A DNA stretch of 64,000 bases from assembly GCA_001414345.1 (NCBI GenBank), contig LLCB01000063.1, forward strand, positions 1 through 64,000, written 5' to 3'. Position 1 is the stretch's first letter; each line of letters starts with the position of its first letter. Of the stretch, positions 10,358 to 20,938 are shown piece after piece. Origin of the DNA: Hymenoscyphus infarciens. Lineage: Eukaryota; Ascomycota; Leotiomycetes; Helotiales; Helotiaceae. The notes below the pieces were generated by a model that was given only the letters and a program-made list of their open reading frames with translations, did no database searches and had not been told where the DNA came from. A program made the translations under genes and the position numbers.

Positions 10358-11694
10358 ATGTTGAATCCACTGGAGGACCTGCAAAAGGTTTCACCCAAGG
10401 AGTACGACAAATGGGCTGGTAAACTGACTCACTTCACTGCTATGCGTGCTGGGTTCCCTTGGAATAAGCTACCGCGCTACGGCTACCCCTTAGTGGCGGT
10501 AAGTCACATACAGGAGTATCTGTAAACGTCAATAGCTGACATGAAGCAGACCGTCACAGACTTTGATGGTGTATCCAAAGAGATCTGTGTGGTGGATATT
10601 TCGGCAGAGACAGAGTACCATCTCAAATCCACACTAGAAACTTGCGAATGCGATTTGTGGAATGATAAGAGGTTCCAACGGGCATTGGGTTACAAAGGAC
10701 TTCCTCACGAAGTTGTCATTCCCAAAACAGCGCTGTACTCGAGAGAATATCAACATCACTTCTTGTCGACATATTTCCAGAAGTTTCCGGTAGAGATCCG
10801 GCATTTGATATTGCGGGCTGTGGGAGATCAAGCATCGTCTCAACGTGTGGTATTACGTGGTCCAAGGATGCCTCCGCCTAGGCACAGTTCGACAGTCTGC
10901 AATTACCACCCCCCTTGCGTTACTCAGTGCAACGGTACTGTCAGCTATCTGGTCCCAGGAGTTATGTTTGCAAACAAGAAGACAATGGACCTCATGATGA
11001 AGGAATCGGATTTTGTCATGTTGAAAGGCGAGACTCGGGACAATATTGGTCAACTCATCAATTTGAAGAAGGATATGTTGATTCTTCATGAAGGATGTTC
11101 AGGTCCTTGGACTGGCGAGAAGCTTAGAGACACTTTGACGAGAGCAAACGCCTGGCATAAAGTCAAATCAATTGCCATTTCTCCCGAGCTCCCGGATTTT
11201 CCCAACTTGCTGGATTGCTGTAAGTAAATTTTACTGTCTTGTGAGAAAGCCGAGCCGCTAATCCATCGTTTCCAGTCAAACAGATGACCAATCTAGAACT
11301 CGTCTTCATCATCATCGCCTCCACCCCGACCAACCGAACCGATAGGCGACCTCCCACCGCGCCCCTAAAGCGTAACTGGACACACGTACACTCGGGACCC
11401 GACCAGCGAATCAGTCGAGATGAAGAGGTCATGTACGAAATGGCACACCCAGATAACCTTCAGTTGCCACTGTACCACGTACTTTCGAAGCACAAAGGAA
11501 TCACACAGAGTGGGCTACGTTCATGCAAGACAGTCATGGATTTATGTAACCGGACTCGACGTGCTGGTGGAAATTTCAAGAACCCCCAAACATTTGTTGC
11601 GCTTATGCATGCTACGAGTAGAGAGGTGGATGGGAGATGGGTCTGTCCTACAATTCGGTATGTTCGGGCGGTTAACGGGCAGAATATTGAGTGA
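10358..11694 (+). CDS. 2EXR/F-box-like domain protein
   Basis: Exons 10358-10498, 10550-11219 and 11276-11694 make about 409 residues. Introns are 51 nt (GTAAGT; CAG acceptor, an AAG three bases earlier would also keep frame) and 56 nt (GTAAGT, GCTAATC branch, CCAG). Around residue 130 the segment YFQKFPVEIRHLILRAV resembles the 'F-x-x-LP-x-EIR-x-x-IW' opening of fungal 2EXR (PF20150) and F-box-like proteins, whose members are mostly uncharacterised. The rest has no catalytic motif, signal peptide or TM segment that I can see. ATG 10358 is the first ATG in this frame; the frame extends further up but only with non-ATG codons, so an upstream exon cannot be excluded. The gene sits between a RIP patch and an inverted-repeat element. 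Confidence 0.65.
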
Positions 11695-11944
11695 TGAGGT
11701 CGCGTCATTACTTTTAGGACGGTTGTCGACTGTTACGGGATGGGCTTGAGGGCAGAATGATGGCTGAGGTTCAGTTTGATAGAGGGGTTCGAGTTGTATC
11801 ACTTTCATACTTTGTAAGACGGATTGTGTGCTAAATGCAGTGGATACTATAGTTGCGACTATAAAATCCTATTCTGCCATCCAAACTTACATTAGGGAGT
11901 GATGGATCTTATTTTGATTCAGAGAAAAATAGGGGCTTACAATT

Positions 11945-12533
11945 AAATTGACGGTAATTGACACAAATGCCACTTTTTTAATGATTAAAGATAGAAATGC
12001 TACCTAATTAATTTATTCCTAATAGAAATACCACTCTTATACTATTTATTTATTTTATATACTTCTAGTATGTTTTTTGGCTGAAATAGATAGCCCTTCT
12101 ATTAGGAATAAAATAGTAGTATATCTATTAGTTACTATTTACTCTTTTTAGGTGAATCTCTGCCTAAAAATAGTAAATAGTAACTAATAGATATAGACCT
12201 TCTCTAAGTAAAGATATTCCTAAAAACAATACTAAAATAAGTGTATTAATACTCTTAAAGTATATATAATATATTTAGATTTATTTAATTTTTTAATTTT
12301 TTAGTATATTAGTATAGATAATGTATATTATTAAAATACTTCTGCTAATAGAAGTGCTACCTATTTTAGAGATAAAGACTACTATTCCCAATTTATTATT
12401 TTAGCAGTAAAATTACTACTAAATAAATAAAGAGTATAAGAGTAGCCTTTTTATTAGAAAGAAATTAATTAGGTGGCATTTCTGTCTTTTTTTGATTAAA
12501 AAGGTAGTATTTATGTTAATTACCGTTAAATTT
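11945..12533. mobile_element. Non-autonomous inverted-repeat element (MITE-like), about 590 bp
   Basis: The two ends are long imperfect inverted repeats of about 110 bp: ACGGTAATTGACACAAATGC at the left end pairs with the reverse complement of TATGTTAATTACCGT at the right end, and pairing continues through CTACCTAATTAATT. The centre holds a strong hairpin. No transposase frame is present. Long TIRs suggest a MULE-type or foldback MITE. No clear target duplication could be read, perhaps because RIP changed it. Confidence 0.75.
12120..12195. repeat. Central hairpin inside the MITE
   Basis: TATATCTATTAGTTACTATT (from 12120) and its complement ending at 12195 form arms of about 34 bp with only one or two mismatches and a loop of about 8 nt. 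Confidence 0.8.
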
Positions 12534-12539
12534 ATAAGA

Positions 12540-12998
12540 GATTGTTAGTTCGCCTGTCTTGGATTTTCTTTTCTCTTGCCGTGGATTCTTAGAAGTGTCT
12601 CCCACACTTGCTCGAAGTCTTCTTTCTAAGAGTCAAGCACCAGGGGCTGCACGAATTCGTGACAGTATTCTCGAAGTACTTACACTTCCACAATTGTTCT
12701 AACTCCTTTAAAACAATAAACATATTAAAATCTTAATTATTTAAGCCTTTTAGGATAATGGAATCAATTTATCGAGTCTCGAATAAATAATAGAAGGAGT
12801 AGTAGAGAGTTGGTCAACTATTCGCTAGTCACGATTTCCTGCATCCCCTGGTGAAGTGATGACCTTCTTCGCGATGTAACTTCACAATCCATTAAAACGG
12901 AGAACGGTTTGAATCTGATATTTCAATTAGAAATTATGTTTTTTCGTTTCTTTTCATATGCTCCTCTTCCCGAACTCCCACCTCTCCTCCAAAAGACA
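12540..12998. other. Intergenic, nothing recognised
   Basis: Mixed composition with an AT-rich stretch at 12700-12800; no frame with support. Confidence 0.4.
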
Positions 12999-13295
12999 TT
13001 AAACACAAGTCAACTGCGCACCACCTGTCACATCTCATTAGCACTATCCTCGTTCTCACACCCCCAAGGGATATAATTACAACCGACAGTATCAGCAGGC
13101 GCACACTTTCCAGACGTTCCATCTGCCTTGGTGCAAACATCCTGTTTCTTGCTCGTGTTGGCGATATAACAAGCCCCAGTAGCAACCGGTCTCCCAGAAT
13201 TGACTTGTCTATTGAAGTTAGTAACTCCTCCAGTAGAGATAGCGAAAACGCCAGTAGCGAGAAGGGTAATAGGTAAGGAGGGTAGTAAATTGCAT
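12999..13295 (-). pseudogene. Small secreted Cys-rich protein with frameshift in the signal peptide
   Basis: Minus-strand exons 13295-13081 and 13024-12999 are separated by a 56-nt intron (13025-13080; GTAATT, GCTAATG branch, ACAG). Splicing turns an apparent early stop into a compact end, VGCGGAQLTCV. The mature part contains GACYIANTSKKQDVC, then a Cys in GKCAP, then the two terminal Cys: five in all, where similar small secreted proteins I recall have a Cys-Cys pair at the first position (here Cys-Tyr, a possible G-to-A change). The ATG at 13295 starts a hydrophobic leader (MQFTTLL) but one extra base in the C-run around 13277-13282 separates it from the frame encoding PITLLATGVFAIS. It is either a dead effector-like gene or a sequencing error. 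Confidence 0.6.
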
Positions 13296-13299
13296 GATG

Positions 13300-14858
13300 G
13301 CGGTATTGAAATTTATTAGTGAGACAGGATTTAAGGCTTAGGTATCTTGGAAAAAATGAGAGAAATAAAGTTAGAAATTCAAGACCCGACCGGCGGAAAG
13401 AATGTAAAAATTAATGAAAGGTGGGATGAGGGATTGTAAGTGATGACAATGAACTCTTGGGAGGTATTTGTACTTTGACTTCTCGTATGTAGATACGAAG
13501 ACTCCTCTCGTTCTCTGTCCCCCTCTAGATCTTGGACGCGGGGAATTTCAAAACAATCCCGAGTTCACTCTCGTCCATGCTTCCGCTGGTGTATGTGCCC
13601 TGTCTTCTAGACCTCCGATCGTTGACATGCCATCCGAAGTCCAAAGCCGTTTAAAGTCTCCCGCTGCCAGTCTGAGGGTCTCGCCCTTCACCAAAGCTGC
13701 AACAAGACAGAGCCGCCCGATGTCATGCAGTAGTCCCATCGACTCCACTTGCCTGCGCAAATCACAGCTTACACCTGCCTCAAGAAAGCCGAAAGGAGGA
13801 AGATGGGGAGGGAAAGATCGCAAGGAGGTCAAGGTCAATCATCGGAACATTCCAAGCCGTTTCAGGATTCGAAATTCCATCTGAAGCGCCCGCCAAGGGA
13901 CGTTGAAACATTCTCGCCTGCAATGGATCGTCTCAACGTCGTGAAGGGGAAGTGCCACACGGAAGATTTCCGTTGGCGGAAGGCCCACACGAGTGGAGTG
14001 TGGATAAGCGTGTTGAGGCTGAAAGGGGATTGTCAAACGTTGGTGACGGGTGAGGTGTTAATGCTGTTGGCGGGGGTTGGGATTTTGAGCTGGCACGTGG
14101 CTGGCTTTATGACGGGGGTTTTGGGGTGTATGAGCTTGATTGAAATGAACACAGAGTGAGGAGTGCGCTGTGAACAACCCATCTCTCATGCTTCGAATAG
14201 ATCTCGGACAATTGAGCATATTGTTTAAGATGATCTAGAGTAATTAAAAACTTAGTTCCTTGACACTCCTAAATCCTCTACACGGTCGGGAAGCCCGGGT
14301 CCACGAGAGAGGTAAGCGAGCAACACTGAAATTAGGTGAGGAAAAAGTACTTGTTTACGTATCTATAATAACTATAGAATCCAGAAAAAGAAATTTCCGT
14401 CCACTTGTTGAGTAAAGCAGGTTATAAATGCCTTCTATTTGATACTATTCTTAGAGGATTTGATTTAGCAGTTGACTTATTTTAGATTATTGAATAAAGT
14501 GACTTTGGGGTGTTTTTAGGTGTTTTTAGTGAGTAACAAGCACTACGCTCGGACCTGACGAGCCCAGGGTTCCCGACCTAGTAGAACAATAATTTCGATT
14601 GTCCTAGACGGTTTCGCACAATAAATGGAGCGAAAGTAGGTGTTAGCAGACACTCTTATGACCAGTAGCTACGGAAGTGACTTGATGGTCACATTAGGGA
14701 AACGATTTTAGCTAACTTGATATAAATTTGAGTACCGAACAGAGGGAAACGAGAAATCTAAGAGCTATAAACAATGATGAAAATATGTAAAGTTCGGAAA
14801 TGTTTAAATATTGCTACAAGATCCAATACAATTGGAGGTTTATTAAAGGGGGTCATAT
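13300..14858. other. Intergenic; open frames without support
   Basis: Between 13460 and 14160 frames of about 95-140 codons exist on both strands, but none shows a motif, most lack an ATG and they contradict each other. The remaining part contains the inverted-repeat element at 14284-14578. The 3' end of the Egh16-type gene lies at the right border. Confidence 0.45.
14284..14578. mobile_element. Short inverted-repeat element, 295 bp
   Basis: GGTCGGGAAGCCCGGGTCCA at the left end matches, with a few mismatches, the reverse complement of the right end (GACGAGCCCAGGGTTCCCGACC). Terminal pairing covers about 22 bp. The interior is AT-rich without coding capacity. The layout is that of a small MITE; no clear target duplication was seen. 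Confidence 0.55.
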
Positions 14859-15872
14859 CTATGCGATAAATTCTCTCGCGGCTTTGTTTCCCTTACCAAA
14901 GCCAAAGGCACCACCAGGACCCTTGGCAGCGCCAGCTCCCTTTCCGGCTTTGGCTGTGGCTGCGTTTCCTGCGGCCTTGCCTCCCTTGCCTGTCGCGGCC
15001 TTGCTTGCCTTTGATCCAGCAGCAGCCTTGGTTGGAGATGCAGCTCCGCTGACAGCGACGGCAGTTGCAAGAGCCTTGGAGTCGATGTTGAGAACAGCGT
15101 CAACGGCATTGACACCTTGGTCAGCGACATCGAGGGAAGATTTTGCGTTAGCGGCTTGCTCGGCTGGGAGATCCTTGACGTTGGAGGCAATTTGCTTGGT
15201 GATCCCATCGGCAGTTTGTGCGGTTTGGATTTGGTTGGCGGAGTTCACGTTTGGGGTGGTGTCGGTTTGTTGAACAGAGACACATCCACCGAAAGGTCCG
15301 GCAGCAGCAGTGTTGAAGCATCGAAGGGTGCAAACATCTCCGGTGGAGGCTGTATAATATGTTAGTCAAGCTGACTATTTTTGAGGTATTGAGATTGGGT
15401 ACGTACCACCAACACACTTCATGTCCTTTGGCATGGTGACAGCAAGAGTGATTTGTCCGTTAGCGCCATCGGTCTCCTTGACGGCGAGTTTGGTCTGGCC
15501 CGATCCCAAAGAGTTACTGGTCTGATCCATATCGCAAGCGTATGGTCCGACGCCATCAGCATTGATGGCGTTCATGGTGACGGTAAGAGTTCCACCCTGG
15601 GTCACGGAAGTGATGGTATTGTTTGCCAACTGAGCCTCGGTTTCGGTTCCGATGTCGATGTTTCCACTCAACAATGTTCTTCCGCACTCGTTGGTAATAT
15701 TTTCGGTGATCTCATCAGCGTTGATGATGTTGGCATCGCCATCGCCCTTGAGGGAGAGTGGAAGACTGGCTGGTGATCCCTTGGTTCCTTGAGCCGAAAC
15801 GATGTTGCCCTGAGCATAGACGACACTGAAGAGCACTGGTGCAAGCGCGAAGATTTGTCTGAAGGAAGGCAT
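14859..15872 (-). CDS. Egh16-family secreted virulence-factor homologue (GAS1/MAS1/MAS3-like)
   Basis: Exons 15872-15407 and 15349-14859 (intron 15350-15406, 57 nt, GTACGT and ACAG) encode about 318 residues. The start gives a signal peptide, MPSFRQIFALAPVLFSVVYA. The body shows the gEgh16 family pattern: GNIVSAQG, then LKGDGDANIINADEITENI, NECGRTLLSG, GPYACDMDQTS, MKCVGGTYPISIPQ and, across the intron, GDVCTLRCFNTAAAGPFGGC. The family was described from Blumeria (gEgh16) and from appressoria of Magnaporthe (GAS1/GAS2), where it promotes penetration; the molecular function is unknown. The last 90 residues are an Ala/Gly/Lys-rich low-complexity tail ending KAAREFIA. An in-frame GTG extension upstream is ignored because the ATG directly precedes the signal peptide. 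Confidence 0.9.
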
Positions 15873-16965
15873 TTTGTTTTTTTGTTGGTCTGAGGGAATG
15901 GACGACTTGGAAAATGTGCACAGCACGAGAGAGAATGAATGTGAATAGAATTAGAAAAGAAGGAATTAGGCCAGCTAGGAATGGAGTGCAAGATGCAAGA
16001 ATAAACAGGTGCAGGTGGTCGAAGGGTCAGGAAGGACGACCGGCGGCGGTCGAGGGCCGTCTTATAGCAACCGCGCAATGCATAGAAATTGCAAGGAGAA
16101 GGGGTCAACGGGGGGTAAACATCGTGCGATTTTTGGTCATTCTCAAACAAACAGAAAATCCACTTGGACATTCGGAACGTCGCGAGCGTGGGTCGGGTGG
16201 GGATACGGAGGCGGCAAACCCACTAAAATCCAAGATCCTTTGGACCGGACAGGAGGAGGGACAACGTGGAAGGGGGATGTTCAGGCGCGTCGCAATACTT
16301 TGTCTAGACTCGACATTTGAGCGACTTGTAAAGTTGGGAATGGCTTCAATCTATCGTTGTGGGAGAAGTGAGGCAATGGGGTGGAATTATTGTGAGGCTC
16401 AATTGATTAATTGGCCGTGATGGCTGTGGCTTTCTTTAGACTGGTGGCTGCGCTACCCTGCCGACTTCAACCCATCTTCCTCCCGCCCGGCCCGAAACGA
16501 AACATCAGGTTACGAGGCAGGCAGCTGAGCCGAACAATGGCCGATTCATCGGCACGGCACGGACCTTCCAATTGAAACCCACATCACGTGACTACGTCCA
16601 AATCCATTCTTCCTCTCCGAATTTTATCCATCCATTCAGGTCCATCTCCATCTCTTCTCCATCATTCACATTTTAGCGTCTTTGTTCTCGTCGCTGGCTG
16701 GAGCGAAATCTGGACTCTGGACTCTGGAGTTGGGATGGGTATCCACCGCTATCTGCAATTTCTCCCCAATGGGGAAGTCTAGATTACGAGATGTCACCTA
16801 CACGAAGGCGTGATCGGAATATTGTTTATTTTTGCAGTTTCTACTTTGGCTTTCGCATCTTCCTTTTTCATCTTCCATCTGTACGCCCAGCAGTTGAGCC
16901 GCCATGAATTCAGTGCCTATTCTCTGATTCTGATTTCTGATTTCTGATTTCTGCACTTTTCCCCC
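15873..16965. other. Divergent intergenic promoter region
   Basis: About 1.1 kb between the minus-strand Egh16-type gene and the plus-strand permease, so it should contain both promoters. A TCACGTGA palindrome lies at about 16585. Open frames here are short and unsupported. CTGATTTCTGATTTCTG micro-repeats lie just upstream of the permease ATG. Confidence 0.5.
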
Positions 16966-18978
16966 ATGCCCGATTACCGCAATTTCTTGAACCCAGCAGG
17001 TTCCACCAAACCACCCGATCCAGGTCTGAGAGGCCCAGAAATCATGGACAATGATTCCGGGAGCAAGATTGTCTACCAGAACGAGGTGCATATCTCTGCA
17101 GAGCCTCATGCTGAAGAACGAATCGTGGACCAGCGGGAAGATAATGATCTCTCGCGCGCCCTCAAGGGACGCCACATCCAGATGATCGCATTGGCGGGCG
17201 CCATTGTAAGAATCCAAGATCCCACGTCAAACTTCAGACGAGACTGAGCTTTAATTTTCTTTGCAGGGCACAGGCCTATTTTTAAGTCTTGGAGGCGCAC
17301 TTCAAACGGGTGGCCCCTTGGGTGCATTGTTAGGTAAGTTTGTTGATGGCATTTCCTAGAAATATCTTGTGGAGCGCTCCCTGCTCGAGTTTCACACCCT
17401 GTCCTGCCATCTATCAATCATCCCAACTTCTTCGATTTTCTCCAAACGTAAACTGACGTTCAACACCAGGTTATGCATATGTGGGTGCCGTAGTTTGCTC
17501 CGTGCAATTTGCACTCGGTGAAGTTTCCGCATTATTTCCCGTAACTGGATCCTACGTTCGCCATGCCGAGTTTCTCATCGACCCAGCTCTTGGATTTGCC
17601 ATCGGTTGGAACGTTGTTTATGGAACATATCTCAGTATTCCCAGCGAGATAACAGCTGCCCTCGTTCTCATCCAATTCTGGACTGACAAATACCCTGCAT
17701 TATGGATCACCTTGTTCATAGTCGTCACGTTCCTAGTAGGAATTTCTTTCGTGGGTATATATGGCGAGGTGGAATTTGTTTTTGCAATACTCAAAATACT
17801 TCTCGTGATTGGCATCGTAATCATGGGATTGGTTATTGATCTTGGTGGTGTGGCTGGCCAGGAGCGTCTGGGTTTTCGTTATTGGAATGACCCTGGCCCA
17901 TTTGTTGAATATCTCGCCTCTGGTTCTTGGGGGTCTTTCGTGGGATTCTGGGCTGTAATGAACAACGCGGTGTATTCTTTCGCAGGAGTTGAGAGTTTAT
18001 CAGTTGCAGCCGCTGAAACCCAAAACCCTAGACAAAACATCCCCAAGGCCTGCCAACGGGTATTTGCCAGAGTCACAATACTCTATCTTCTTTCGGTATT
18101 AATCGTCGGAATGATTGTGCCAAGCAATGACGACGCGCTCAACAATTATTCTGGAAACGCAACTCAAAGTCCATTCGTTATTGCGGCTACTCGTGCGGGA
18201 ATTACGATTGTACCATCAATCATCAACGCTGTGGTCCTCACGTCCGCTTGGTCTGCCTCCAATCAGTCCCTGCTTGCTGGTACTCGAATCCTCTACGGCC
18301 TTGCACTCAAAAGACAAGCTCCGCAAATATTCTTGAGAACAACTAAATGGGGAATTCCATACGTATGCGTCATATTCCAAACCCTTGTTGCAACTTTGGC
18401 ATACATGTCGTTGTCAGAAGGCGCACTCACAGTATTTTACTGGTTTCTCAATCTCACTGCTTGCGGCACACTCATCACTTGGAGTGTGATTTTACTCAAC
18501 CACATTCGTTTACGTCAAGCACTGAAAAAGCAAGGAATTGCAAGAGAGGAGCTACCTTGGCAGCATTCATGGACACGTAAGCAACAGCATTCTTTACATG
18601 AAACATAAGATACCCGTGCTGACATTTCAATACTCAGCTTACACCTCATGGATCGCACTCATTTCATGCATTTTATTTTTACTTACTGGCGGATTCAAGG
18701 TGTTTGTCAAAGATAATTGGGATCCTGCTACTTTTGTCTCTGCATATCTGTAAGTTCTCGTACCCCGGGATCAAATTGAAGAACCCCTTCTAATATTTGG
18801 AAGCGACATCCCACTTGTCACCACAGGCTACCTAGTATGGAAGTTCACCAAGCGTACCAAGATATTGACACTAGATGAAATACCGATTCGAGCGGCTTTG
18901 GACGAGATGCTAAGCAATCCGGAAGAGAAAATCCCACCAGCGAGGGGATGGCAAAGACTCAACATTCTTTGGGGATAG
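16966..18978 (+). CDS. Amino-acid permease (YAT/AAP family)
   Basis: Five exons: 16966-17205, 17267-17333, 17470-18576, 18638-18749 and 18804-18978, giving about 566 residues. It is a plasma-membrane proton/amino-acid symporter of the APC superfamily with 12 predicted TM segments. Evidence: cytosolic N-tail, then LKGRHIQMIALAGAIGTGLF at the first exon junction (the GTG helix-1 motif), FALGEVSALFPVTGSYVRHA, YGEVEFVFAILKI, FAGVESLSVAAAETQNPRQN and SNQSLLAG. Length fits the fungal family (about 540-590). The wording of the helices resembles Dip5/Gap1-type permeases, but the substrate cannot be told. The second intron (136 nt) is long for this window and has an alternative TTCCTAG acceptor, but the chosen one gives an uninterrupted helix 2. 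The last junction yields IPLV directly before YLVWKFTKRTK, as in homologues. Confidence 0.9.
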
Positions 18979-19115
18979 ACAGTGTATTCGGCTTTCACTG
19001 GTCATGCAAGTGATGTATCTTGATCTCAGGATCATCGAATTACTTCCATTATTAGATTCTACTTGTCGAACTTGTATCGATATACCGCCATTTATTCGAA
19101 ATTCACAAATGACCT

Positions 19116-20938
19116 TCAATTGCCAGTCCAATCTACCTGCCTGCAAGGATTTTTCTGCGCAAAATCCAAAATCTCTTGTTTCATCCAACCAGATTTCCAT
19201 AACACCTTTCCTTCATACCTTGGGGGTTGGTACTTCCCTAAACGAAAATACAAACCTAATCTACAGGTCGAGTCCGCCGAGTCGTCGATGAATAAGAATT
19301 GGAAGCAGTCATTTCTAGCTTGACATGCCATCCGGCAATTCTCAAATGACTTGAAGGAAATCATTTCTATAGGTGTCCAATTCGGATCTCTCTCTTTCCT
19401 TCTCGGTTCCTCCATTCTTTGATCGTTTGCCGTTCTCGATTCTTCGTCTTGAACTTTCTTCGCTTCTTCTTCTTTTTTCCGAAGTTCCTCTTTTCCGTCG
19501 TTTGTTGGTCCCGAGTCTTCTAATACCAATGTTACTTCAATCCTTGCCTTCTGTTCACTTTCTATCTCGATTCTTTCTTTCTGGGCCTCCTTTGCCGCTT
19601 TGATTCTCTCAACTTCTAAAATCTTTGCTGAAAATGTGGGGCCGTGGGAAAGGTTATCCCAATTGTCTCTCTCAATTCTTAAATTTGGTTCCACGAAATG
19701 GTGGTATAATTCTGAAAAAGTGGTGCCCTATTTTTGAGTTAGCACTCTTCTGATTTTGTTTCTAAAAGAATTCCACTTACATTACTCAACCCCCTTCTCT
19801 CTTCCCTTTCTCTCTCAAACCTCCACAAATCACTAATCTCCATCGGTAGCGCATGATGCATACTCACAACAGCTTGGCACCACATATACCCCGGCCCAAA
19901 AGCCATCGTCGACGGCTTCTCCCCATTCAATAAAGGATGCATATCCCTCGGTTCAATCCCCCTATCCCTCAACGCCAACGCCAAAACCACATCCCCACAA
20001 CAATGCTTCTCCATCTCCTCATCCCACCTATCAGCCAACCCCCCAACCTCCGGTTCATGATCAAGAAGTCGATGCATCGCTTCCGCAGAAAGTACATATC
20101 CACTGCCCCCGTGCGCGAAGGGGCTACCTGCGTACGAAACTACACTCCCGAGATAATGTGGTTTCGAAGAATCAAGCGTGGATAACATCTGAATGAGGTT
20201 GGGGAGAAAGAGATAAGTATCCGTCTCCATAAACACATACCATTTCTTGTCACCCCTCAATCGCCAAGTCTCCTCTATCATATGGAGGAACTTGTATTTA
20301 TCCAACACCCATCCCTTTCTATCATCCCCCCTTTTGGGGTCTTCCTTGAGACCATCGAGGTTTCGATCCGCGGCATGAAAATTCTGAATCTGGCGGTAAA
20401 TTTCGAAATCGGGGTGTTGTGTGCGGATTCCCGAGGACACGTTGGAAAGGGAGTCCTGGATTGGGAAGCGCCCGATGGTTGTGGAGAGGTCGGAGAATAT
20501 GAGGAGGTCGGAGGGAGTGAGGTTTTGGAATGTTGTGCTGAGGTGGATGGGGAGGGAGGTGTGTTCTTGGGCGCCGGTTTTGAATATCAAGGTTATTCCG
20601 GCCTCTCGAAGTTTTTGTATTGTTTGTTGTTCGAGGGGTAGGGCTTTCGTGTTTGGTAGGTTGTGGGGCTTTTGTGTTGGGCATGATTGTGTTTGGGTTT
20701 TTGTCGCTGTCATTGTTGTTGTTGTCGTGGATGTGAGAATTGCAGTTGAGAGAAGGGATTTGGGGGTGGAGGGGAGGTCGAGATGTTCGTGAAATGTGCG
20801 GTTGAGAAATGAGGCGAGGTCTTTGGGGGAGAAATTTGGGAGCGTTTCGGAGGGGCGAGAGAGTCTGATGAGTAAAACGACGAATAGAAAGAGAAGGCAT
20901 GCTGATGGGAAACGACGACTTCGATTGAAGCAAAGCAT
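19116..20938 (-). CDS. Type II glycosyltransferase, fringe-like (GT31) with Apple/PAN-like C-terminus
   Basis: Exons 20938-19781 and 19727-19116 (intron 19728-19780, 53 nt, GTAAGT, GCTAAC branch, AATAG) encode about 589 residues. A short cytosolic tail and one hydrophobic anchor (ACLLFLFVVLLIRL) mark a Golgi type II enzyme. After a Thr-rich stem come the catalytic-type motifs: WVLDKYKFLHMIEETW, the DxD-like YVFMETDTYLFLPN, GSPFAHGGSGYVLS, and EKHCCGDVVLALAL, as in fringe/DUF604 proteins annotated as GT31. After the intron follow a Glu/Lys-rich probable coiled coil (about 60 residues) and a Cys motif, SFENCRMACQARNDCFQF, with a further Cys, resembling an Apple/PAN module. The frame extends upstream only with non-ATG codons, so ATG 20938 is used. 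Acceptor sugar is unknown. Confidence 0.85.

Noticed and set aside
13468..14159. Frames of 95-138 codons on both strands
   Set aside because: They contradict each other, most lack an ATG, and no motif or intron signal supports any of them.
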